Positions 55,985-64,000 of a stretch of 64,000 nt of DNA are shown in pieces. The notes under the pieces were generated by a model, which had not been told where the DNA came from, searched no databases, and worked only from the letters and a program-made list of their open reading frames with translations. Source of the stretch: Dromiciops gliroides (lineage: Eukaryota; Chordata; Mammalia; Microbiotheria; Microbiotheriidae); assembly GCF_019393635.1 (NCBI RefSeq), contig NC_057861.1:539384211-539448210 (forward strand). The letters run 5' to 3'. A program made the translations under genes and the position numbers. The stretch's first letter is position 1. Each line of letters begins with the position of its first letter.

Positions 55985-56390
55985 TTTAGCAATAAAAACT
56001 CTGGACCTGGAATCAGGATATCTGAGTCCCAGTCCACTGGTTAGCTAAGCAGCCTTAAACAAGTCACATAACTCCTCTGGGTCTCAGTTTCCTCATCAGT
56101 AAAATGATGATAATAACAATTGGTCTCCCTACTTCCGGAGGTTGTTTTAAGGAATAATTATATGCACAATAACAGAAATGTATGTAGTATTTTAAAGTTT
56201 ACAAAGTGTCTTGGATACTTTATTTAATTCCATCCTTATCATAGTCTGATGAGAGTAGATGATATTATATCCATTTTGTAGATGAGGGGACTGAGATTTA
56301 GAAAGGTTATTTTATGAATTCCCTACAGTCATAAAGCTAGAAATTTCAGAGCTCAGACCTAGATACAGTGTTCTATCCCACTGTTAACCA
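55985..56390. mobile_element. two MIRs head to head
   Basis: 55,985-56,180 reads MIR sense (GGTCTCAGTTTCCTCATC) and 56,185-56,390 reads MIR antisense (ATTTTGTAGATGAGGGGAC), adjacent and inverted. Confidence 0.65.
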
Positions 56391-56394
56391 AATG

Positions 56395-56865
56395 AGATGA
56401 AATCTCATGTATGGTGATAAATATGGCCTCTTGCTAAATGACCTAATGTGCCCCTGTAACTGAAGACTCTGTTAAAGATGATTGGTAACTGAGTCAGGAA
56501 CCACTCCTTTAGTTGGGTGTATGATCTGTGGAAAATTTGTCTCTCACTTTTGCTGTGCCACATACAGGCCAGTTCTCTCCTTTGGACTTCTGTCAAGGAG
56601 GGCAGAGGATTTCTCTCCTTTTCCACCCCACTATTATCTATGGTGACTCACAGTCAACATATGGAAAGGACAATCAGCATAGGTTTGCCTAAGTAAGCCT
56701 GAAACAGGACTTTAAGTCCCTGACTGCATACTCTGATTTGTGTTTCTTTTCCTGAATATGGGTCACCATCTCCACCAACAATCCTGAAAAAGGCAAGTTT
56801 CTAGTATGAAAAGCCAACCTGTGATTTTAAGAAATCTAGTTTCTGGGTTGGAACTGGTTTCCATT
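56395..56865. other. no gene recognised
   Basis: Unique DNA. A 73-codon minus-strand frame (56,405-56,626) has no features. Confidence 0.4.
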
Positions 56866-56881
56866 GAGAAAAGCCTCCTGA

Positions 56882-57005
56882 TGGGTGCAGCTAGGTGGCA
56901 CAGTGCATAAAGCACCTGAGTTCAAATCTGGACCCAGACACTTGACACTTACTAGCTGTGTGATCCTGGGCAAGTCACTTAACCCTCATTGCCCTGGAAA
57001 AAAAA
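56882..57005 (+). mobile_element. internally deleted short SINE, exact duplication
   Basis: GAGAAAAGCCTCCTGA at 56,866-56,881 and 57,006-57,021. About 25 bp between the head and the GAGTTCAAATC box are missing. Confidence 0.93.
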
Positions 57006-57021
57006 GAGAAAAGCCTCCTGA

Positions 57022-57890
57022 AACTATACCCTTCTCAGAAGAGAAGATGATCACCTTTAGGAGGATGTTACAATTGAAAGAACCCAAAAAGTCAAAGCCA
57101 TACCAAGCTGGTCAAAATATCAAAATTTTGTCATTTGCTAAAATGATACAGATCTAAAGTCTTTGTCAAACTTATCTGTTCAGTAATGCCATATATTTCT
57201 CAAGAATCTCCATGTATTTGGTGAATATAAAGCATTGACATTATTTCATTCAAACTATTTGTTATTAAATGCCTATGAGTCATGTTTTATGCAATTGTGG
57301 TGGAGGCAATAAATAGCTGTCCCATACCTGACATCTTTTATTTTGTACAATGAGTACCTTTTCTTGAGGGATCCTGTTAATCCCTTTGGTGGATATCCTA
57401 GTGTCCCCCAAATTAATTTTGTTTAAGAATATTTTTCCTGGAAGCAATGAGCAAGAGAGTAGGAGAAAATCCTGATTCCTTTCCATTAGGGGTCAAACTC
57501 TATCAAGGTTTGATATAGGCACCACTAGTACAGAAAGGTAGATTCTTTTTCTTTCGAGGCCTCCTTCCATCCACAGGCCACAAGGTGAGATATGTAAATT
57601 ACCCTGAGAACTTTAAAGCATTTTCTAAATTCCATTGTCTATTATGAAATGAGTCAGTGGAGATAGCAGAACTTTGAGAATCCTTCCTCCTATATCGATG
57701 TAAGGGATTACTCTCATGATTAGAATAAGTATTTTGGACTATCCCCTCATACTTAACATGTATTTAAGTGGTATTAAGTTCTTAAGTCCATCAGGTGTAG
57801 GGTTTTTGACTGGAACAATGATTTTATTGGTATGCGAAGCTCCCAATAAAGAACTTATTCTTTTAATATATATGAGTATCTTCTCTTTAT
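57022..57890. other. no gene recognised
   Basis: Unique DNA. Confidence 0.4.
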
Positions 57891-58020
57891 TTTGTAGTAT
57901 TAGTTACCTGAGGCACTGAGAGGTGAAATTACTTTCCCAGGGTCACATGGTTAGCATGTATCTGAGGTGAGACTTGAATCCAGTTCTTCCTCATCAAGTT
58001 TCAGAATCTATACACTGCAC
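57890..58020 (-). mobile_element. MIR fragment
   Basis: CCTGAGGCACTGAGAGGTG and CTTTCCCAGGGTCACATGG. Confidence 0.55.
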
Positions 58021-58029
58021 ATGTTGTCT

Positions 58030-58400
58030 TGAAAAACTAGTAACATAGAGTGGTAGAGTAGTCATGCTAATAGAAGCAGAAGCACATAGATGACAAAAAA
58101 CAATTGATGAATTGTTTGTTTTTCTCCTTTTAAAAAGGCATTTTAACATGCATAACCTATATCTGATTGCTGACCACCTAAGGGAGGGAGGAAAGGAAGC
58201 ATAAAATTTGGAAATCAAAACTTTAAATAAAAATATTTATTATTATTAGAAAAAAACCAAAAAAAGTAAAATCAATTTTATTCATTTCTTTTTTAAACAC
58301 ACTTTTTAATTCTTTTTCTTAGTTCCAAATTCTCTCCCTTTCTCTCTCCCCTTTTCTACTCAATGAGAAGACAAGCAAAACAAAAACTATTTCATATATC
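58030..58400. mobile_element. two L1 3' ends in opposite orientation
   Basis: 58,030-58,250 reads L1 3' UTR plus (CATAACCTATATCTGATTGC, then the A-rich end) and 58,270-58,400 reads L1 3' UTR minus (TTCCAAATTCTCTCCC), tail to tail. Confidence 0.6.
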
Positions 58401-58499
58401 ATGATATATTTGTTACATACATACATGTAGTATAGTCAGCATGATACAGTTGTTAGTTTAAAAAACATGGATATATCATTGAAGTTCAGCAAGAATTTG

Positions 58500-59590
58500 T
58501 GAGGCACTTATTGTATGCCTGTCAACAGACACAATTCTATTTTCTAGCTCCATGGTTTTGCACAAACTTCTCCCATACCTGGAATGCTCGCCCTCTTCAT
58601 TTCCACATTTTAGAGTCTCTGGTTGCCTTTGAGTGTTTGCTCAACTGTCAATTCTTATTCAAGGATTTTCTTAATTGCCCAGTTATTGGCATCTCCCAGA
58701 CAATTAGATTACATTTACTTTTGTCTATATTTTATATTTACTTCTCTTGGTGGGGAATACAAAGGAAGTTGAGAATCTGATCCTACTCCAAAGTCTTATA
58801 GGACAAAGTTCTTAGCTTGATGTTCAAAGAGAACTTGGACTACTGATCCAATCTTCTCTTGCACTGCACCCGAGGATAAATCCTATATTTCAATCAGACC
58901 AACTTTCTTCCTATTCCCCTCCCACATAAGCCCATTATCTCTACTCTGTGGTTTTATTCATGTTATTTTCTCACATCTAAAATGTCCTTTCCCACTTCCT
59001 TTTACCAATACAAAACCAACAGTGCCTTAAAAGTCCAACTTCATCCCACCACTTCCAAAACCTATCTATCAAATAAGCACAGCTTTCATTGCTCTCCTGT
59101 CTCTCCAGTCACTCTTCCTATTGTTTTTCCTAAATAATCTTCCCCTCCCCCTAGATGTGGGAACCATCAAGACTCCGGACCATTTTTCTCTTATGTGTCA
59201 CCATATATTTTCTATTAAATGTTCATGCTTTCACATATCATCCTTAGGCATATGATTCCCAAATCTTTGCATCCAACCCTGACTTCCACTGAATTCCAAT
59301 CCAATTTCTAACTTTATCTGTTTAAAATTTCCATCTTTATGTCCTATCAGAATGTCAAATTCACCATATTCCAAATTAAATGTATATTTTCCTACAACCA
59401 CCACCCCAGCTCTTATTCTGTCAAACCAGAGTCATAATCTGAGTCATCTTGATTCTTTTCTCTCCTTAACTCTTCCAATCAGCTGCCAAGACCTAATGAT
59501 TGTTTCCATAATACTTCTCACATATCAATGTTCTCCTTTCCCTTTGTCTAATAAAACCCTAGTTCAAGCCCTGATTACCTCTTTTATTTT
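58500..59590 (+). mobile_element. L2-like fragments, diverged
   Basis: Repeated text of the L2 3' type: CCATACCTGGAATGCTCGCC (58,575), GTCTCTGGTTGCC, and related stretches near 58,970-59,120 and 59,350-59,590. Borders are unclear and parts may be unique. Confidence 0.4.
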
Positions 59591-59963
59591 TTTTTGCAGG
59601 TCAATGAAGGTTAAGTGATTTACCCAAGGTCACACAGCTGGTAAGTGTCAAGTGTCTGAGGCTGGATTTGAACTCAGGTCCTCCTGAATCCAGGGTCAGT
59701 GCTTTATCCACTGCACCACCTAGCTGCCCCCAACACATTAAGTGACTTGCCCAGGGTCACATAGTTAGTAATTGTCAAGTGTCTGAGGCCAGAACCTGAT
59801 TACCTCTTTTTTTTTTTTTTTTTTTTAGTGAGGCAATTGGGGTTAAGTGACTTGCCCAGGGTCACACAGCTAGCAAGTGTTAAGTGTCTGAGGCCGGATT
59901 TGAACTCAGGTACTACTGAATCCAGGGCCGGTGCTCTATCCACTGCGCCATTTAGCTGCCCCA
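59584..59963 (-). mobile_element. cluster of SINE copies sharing one target sequence
   Basis: Two full short SINEs (about 59,591-59,730 and 59,809-59,963, both minus) with a headless SINE piece (about 59,736-59,792) between them. The 14-mer CCTGATTACCTCTT occurs exactly at 59,570-59,583, 59,795-59,808 and 59,964-59,977. Confidence 0.88.
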
Positions 59964-60349
59964 CCTGATTACCTCTTAAAGAATTTTGTAACTGTTTCCT
60001 AACTGGGTTTCCTTCCTCTGTTTTCTTCTTTTAATCCATCCTTCATGCTATTGAAAGTGTGATTATTTAAAATTAACCAATATGAATGTTTTAGGCCCTT
60101 GTTCAAAATACTCCAATTGGGGTGAGGAATTGGAAGATACCAGCAAAGATGAAGAGAAGAAGGGCTTGGTATAGCCCCTCCTCCCAATTATTACAGCAAA
60201 AAACTAAAATGACTTACAGACCAAGTAGTGAAATGGAAATATAAAGCATATAATTGTAGTGTGCTTAGTAGAAGTCTATGCCAATAAGGAAGGAGTGGGG
60301 GGAGCAAGTATCACTGGAAGCTCACTTTCATCTGAAATGGTCAAAGAAG

Positions 60350-60402
60350 GGTATTACACACACAGACACATACACACACACACAGACACACACAGACACA
60401 CA
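60350..60402. repeat. (CA)n-rich microsatellite
   Basis: ACACACAGACACATAC-type units. Confidence 0.85.
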
Positions 60403-60699
60403 ATTTCATATAGAAATGCATGCAACTCCACAAGTAAAGAAAGAAGAAATGGGAGGGTAGAGAGGAGTGATGAAGATTCAGGAGGGGATTAGTCATAAGA
60501 AAAACTAATTCTAAGCTCAGGGATGGGATCATTATTGAGAAATTTAAAAAGAAAAAAATAAGAACCTTGGGGTCTGGATTAGGAGAAGAAAATAGAAGCA
60601 GGAGAGCAGAAAAGCTGATTGCATAAAGCTTAGCCCATTGGTGCTGACCGCACTCCTCTTTCACTAAACTCTTCTTCTTTGTAGAGATCAGGAAACAAA

Positions 60700-61420
60700 G
60701 AGAAGAAGGACAAGAGAGAATAGAATGTAGTGGAGGAACACACATCATATCTGTGAGTGTAAATGGTATGAATTCATCCATAAAACAGAAGAGAATAGCA
60801 GAATGGATTAGAAAGCAAAAATCCAATAATATGTTGTTTACAAGAAACATTTGAAAAATAAATATTCACATAGTTAAAATGAGGACCTTGAGCAAAATCT
60901 ATTATGCTTCAAATGAACTGAAACAAGCAATCATGATTCTGGGGGCAATAGCAAAAATAGACTTGATTAAAGTGATAAACAAAAAAAACTATATTTTGCT
61001 TAAGTGTACCATGGACAATGAATTAATTTTAATACTTAACATATATTCACCAAATGACACACTATTTAAGTACTTAGAGGAAAAGTTAAATGAGTTATAG
61101 GGAGAAATTGACAATGAAATTCTCATAGTAGGGGACCTTAATGTACTCCTTTTAGAGCTGTACAATGCTAACCAAAAATAAACAGAAAAATGTTAAAGAC
61201 TTGAAGAGATTTTAGGAAAAAATAGATATGGTAGATCTCTGCTGATTGTTTGATGACAACAGAAAAGAGTACGTAATTACCAGGTATGCATTATATCTTC
61301 ATAAAAATTTACCATATTTAGGGCATAAAACCTTATAAACAAATACAGAAATGTAGAAATGTTAAGGGTATAATTTATGGACTACCAACCTTCATTTGAA
61401 GACATATCCTTGCCAACTAT
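60700..61420 (+). mobile_element. L1 ORF2 endonuclease-domain relic
   Basis: Decayed N-terminal part of L1 ORF2. Readable signs of the APE-type endonuclease: ISVSVNGMNSSIKQKRIAEW near 60,746-60,806, the NIYSPND block near 61,040, and ILIVGDLNV near 61,119-61,145. These match L1 endonuclease conserved blocks (VNGLN, IYAPN, GDFN). Stops are scattered, so no function. Confidence 0.6.
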
Positions 61421-61473
61421 GCTCTCTTCAAACTTGGATCAGGCCTTGACTCTTCCCCAACTGCTTTCTTTTT

Positions 61474-61629
61474 TTTTTTTTTTTTTTTTTTTTAGTGAGG
61501 CAATTGGGGTTAAGTGACTTGCCCAGGGTCACACAGCTAGTAAGTGTTAAGTGTCTGAGGCCAGATTTGAACTCAGGTACTCCTGACTCCACGGCCGGTG
61601 CTCTATCCACTGCGCCACCTAGCTGCCCC
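61474..61629 (-). mobile_element. young short tRNA-SINE with 16-bp duplication
   Basis: CAACTGCTTTCTTTTT at 61,458-61,473 and 61,630-61,645. CpGs kept (CACGGCCGG, CACTGCGCC). It sits in old L1 sequence. Confidence 0.94.
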
Positions 61630-61659
61630 CAACTGCTTTCTTTTTAAACTGGCAATGCC

Positions 61660-62010
61660 TCCATCCTAACAATAACGATAAGATTGTGACAATGAATAGC
61701 TCTAAACAACTTAGGGAAATCTGATCAATGGAACAATCAACTACTATTCCAGGGTACCAATAATAAAGAATGAATCCTGTCCCCTAACAGAGAGATTGTG
61801 GATTCAATATGGTCATGGACAATGTGGGACTATGTTTTCCTTAATTTTGCATATTTTTACAAGGGCCTTTTTTCTTTTTTAATTTTTGGGCAAGAGAAAA
61901 CACATATTTGATAATTGAAAACAAATACATTTAAGATTAGAAAAAAGCTTCCCTGGGTCTCTGTTGGTGGCCAAATAAAATACATCTCCTAAGCCTTTTA
62001 TTTGAGGCTA
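61660..62010 (+). mobile_element. L1-like 3' end fragment
   Basis: Text ATGGTCATGGACAATGTGGG and the T-rich stretch after it resemble a second L1 3' UTR subfamily. Confidence 0.4.
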
Positions 62011-62040
62011 TCTAAGATTTCTTGCCAGCACAAATGTGGT

Positions 62041-62192
62041 TTTTGTTTTTTGGGGGGGGGGGGCGGCAATGAGGGTTAAGTGACTTTCCCAGAGTCACAC
62101 AGCTAATGTCAAGCATCTGAGGCCAAATTTGAACTCAGGTCCTCCTGAATCCAGGGCCAGTGCTTTATCCACTGCACCATCTAGCTGCCCCC
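62041..62192 (-). mobile_element. short tRNA-SINE
   Basis: Minus strand, with a run of G on the plus strand between tail and body. Confidence 0.9.
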
Positions 62193-63375
62193 CAGCCTAA
62201 CTTTTCAGTGCCCTCTCATGGTAACTCCTTTGGCACATTTTATATTATACTAAACATGTATAGCTCACTGTCTACTCTCACTCTGCTTCTCCCATTCCTT
62301 GACTTTGTATATTTTACCTCTGGGATGTTCCTTTCCTCCCTCTTCACACAAGAAATTGCTTCTCTTTCTTTAAAAACCAGCTCAAATACCTTTATAAAAC
62401 CTTTCTTAACTTTCCTAGTTATAAATCATCTGTCTCTCCTAAAATTTTCCATACCATCCTGTTTGGACATGATCTTTGCTCTTATCATAGTTAGTCCTAT
62501 TTGCATCCATATATTACTTATTCACTAACATGCAGTGGATAAGATACTGTACTCAGAGTCAGAAAAATCTGAGTTAAAATCCTACCTCTGATGATTAGTA
62601 ATGGTATGACCCTGGGCAAGTTCCTTGACTTCCAAGGGCATCAGTTTTCTTACCAGTAAAATCAAGGCACTAAACTTTGTAGCTTCTAAGTAAGGTCTCT
62701 TCCAGCTCTAAATCTATGATACCTTCATTCTATAAAAGAACAAATTGGATTATGTTTATGAAAGCACCCAGCTCTTTTAATGACTTCAAGTTTCTCCCTG
62801 AAACAAAGGCCAACCTATTAAACATTGATATTCGTGGAAAACTGTGAGTCATAGAATGAATGAAAAAAGAATAAATGAATGAATGGAAAAACATTTATTA
62901 AGTGCTATGTGTCAAGCATTATGTTAAGTTCTGGGATACAAATATAAGCAAATAAGACAGTTCCTGTCCTCAAGGTGCTTACATTCTAATTGAGGAAGAT
63001 GACACATTTGAGGAGTAAGAGTTGTAATGAGGCATGGCAGAGGGTGGCATGTTTGGGAAATGTCTAAGGTAAATATTGGGCTTCAACCTGAGGCAAGATA
63101 AGATGAAGTTTCACCAAGCAGAGGAAGTCCAGTTTCACAGAAGGAGGTGGACAGAGTGAAGACCAGTGTAAAAACTGGAAATAGCAGGGTTTGTCTCAGG
63201 AACAGGGTTAGATGAGATGAAAACTCACCAACCAAAGCCCAGGGGGCATTTATTAATCACTTGCTCAGTCAGTGCTTATGCATGATTAAGAACTGCAAAT
63301 AAAAATATGAAAGCAAAACCAGTTCCTGACCTCAAGGAACTTACTTTTTAATTGGGAAGAAAAAAACAAAAATGA
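62193..63375 (+). mobile_element. L2 and MIR3 background
   Basis: 62,193-62,520 L2-like (GCTCAAATACCTTTATAAAACC); 62,525-62,740 MIR3-like (GACCCTGGGCAAGTTCC, TCTTCCAGCTCTAAATC); 62,880-63,010 and 63,250-63,375 L2-like (CTCAAGGTGCTTACATTC). Confidence 0.5.
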
Positions 63376-64000
63376 CATAGGAAAATGGGGTTCAGGTTAC
63401 TCAAAGGGATATTTTGATCCAAAAAATTAATGGGATGAGTAGGGTCTTAGAGGAATAAATGGACATATCCTTTCTACAAACAGCGGCCGAGATTGTTCCA
63501 GAACATATAGATTATCAGAAAGTATGGAAGAGAGGAGGAAAGAAAGGGGGTCATGAGGATACTGATACTGATGGCTGGGGAGAAGAGTGAAGAGAAGCAG
63601 GACTAGGATCTGCCTTAAATAGTGCGTCAGGAGAGGCCATTTCCAAACAGGGGCGAAGTGGGGACACAGTGTAGACATTCCAAAGATTTCACCATCTCCA
63701 AATAAGTGAAGTTGAACATTAGCCAAAGGTCAATAGGGAAACACTTGATGGGCATGAGCAGGCCACTATATCTATAAACAAGAAATTGCATGGGAGAGGA
63801 AATGTAAAATACGTCATCAGAAGATCAGGAAAAAATTAACATAAAAGGTGGACTAGTGATGTAGTGAGGGTGAGAAATAACTAATTGTGCTGATATGGAT
63901 GGGTTGCAAATGGCAGTGTTGAAGGAAGTGCCCACATCATTGACATCACGAAAACACTAAAGTATCATCAGCAGATAGATGACTATTACTATAATGTATG
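63376..64000. other. no gene recognised
   Basis: AT-rich. A 99-codon minus-strand frame at 63,427-63,726 has no features. Confidence 0.4.

Noticed and set aside
60341-60850. 169-codon minus-strand frame
   Set aside because: Covers a CA repeat and the antisense of an L1 ORF2 relic; the composition is that of T-rich antisense DNA, not a protein family.
1-64000. Endogenous retrovirus or LTR element
   Set aside because: I looked for LTR pairs, solo LTRs with short duplications and retroviral coding text and saw none I could support. The 626-bp element at 8,696 was considered as a solo LTR but its 11-bp duplication argues against it.
1-64000. Functional tRNA genes
   Set aside because: All tRNA-like text (box-B-like GAGTTCAAATCC) belongs to SINE heads.

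Overview
The window looks like intergenic or intronic DNA of a marsupial (metatherian) mammal. The reasons are the very high density of tRNA-derived SINEs with the head GGGGCAGCTAGGTGG (WSINE1/WALLSI/SINE1_Mdo type, named from memory), many fragments of a marsupial-style L1, old MIR and L2 copies, and relics of hAT transposons. The abundance of the short poly(A)-tailed SINE form suggests, but does not prove, an australidelphian rather than an American marsupial. I found no multi-exon protein-coding gene, no rRNA or tRNA gene, no CRISPR array and no clear endogenous retrovirus.

The one recognisable gene body is a processed retrocopy of HMGA1 at 40,082-42,128. It has a GC-rich 5' UTR, a complete 96-codon ORF of the HMGA1b isoform, a 3' UTR of about 1.5 kb, two overlapping AATAAA signals, a poly(A) tail, and a perfect 16-bp target-site duplication at an L1-endonuclease-like TT/AAGAAA site. 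The ORF is intact but carries a change in the core of the second AT-hook (RGRP to RGPP). Two let-7 seed matches and a G-quadruplex motif lie in the 3' UTR.

Layout. 1-10 kb: a candidate exon at the left edge, then stacked L1 fragments. One of these (8,476-9,872) is split by a CpG-rich 626-bp retroelement with an 11-bp target duplication. 10-16 kb: an apparently 5'-complete, ORF2-deleted L1 (HAL1-like, minus strand) sits inside a MIR and has a SINE in its tail. 16-31 kb: mostly unique or ancient-repeat DNA with SINEs, a 33-unit GAA tail, a 40-bp tandem duplication and a GATA array. 31-40 kb: an L1 inserted in an older SINE, hAT relics, microsatellites and young SINEs. 40-42 kb: the HMGA1 retrocopy. 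42-47 kb: a SINE inserted at the end of another SINE, then largely unique DNA. 47-50 kb: an L1 with its 5' end and ORF1 start joined to the ORF2 tail. 50-53 kb: unique DNA with one unexplained 99-codon ORF. 53-55 kb: a second HAL1-like copy. 55-64 kb: MIR/L2 background, an L1 endonuclease-domain relic, and a SINE cluster in which one 14-bp target sequence occurs three times.

The L1 machinery explains most of the layout: L1, HAL1-like copies, the SINEs and the HMGA1 retrocopy all fit L1-driven target-primed reverse transcription. Boundaries of repeats without duplications are approximate, by eye. Family names are from memory of consensus sequences, not from a search.
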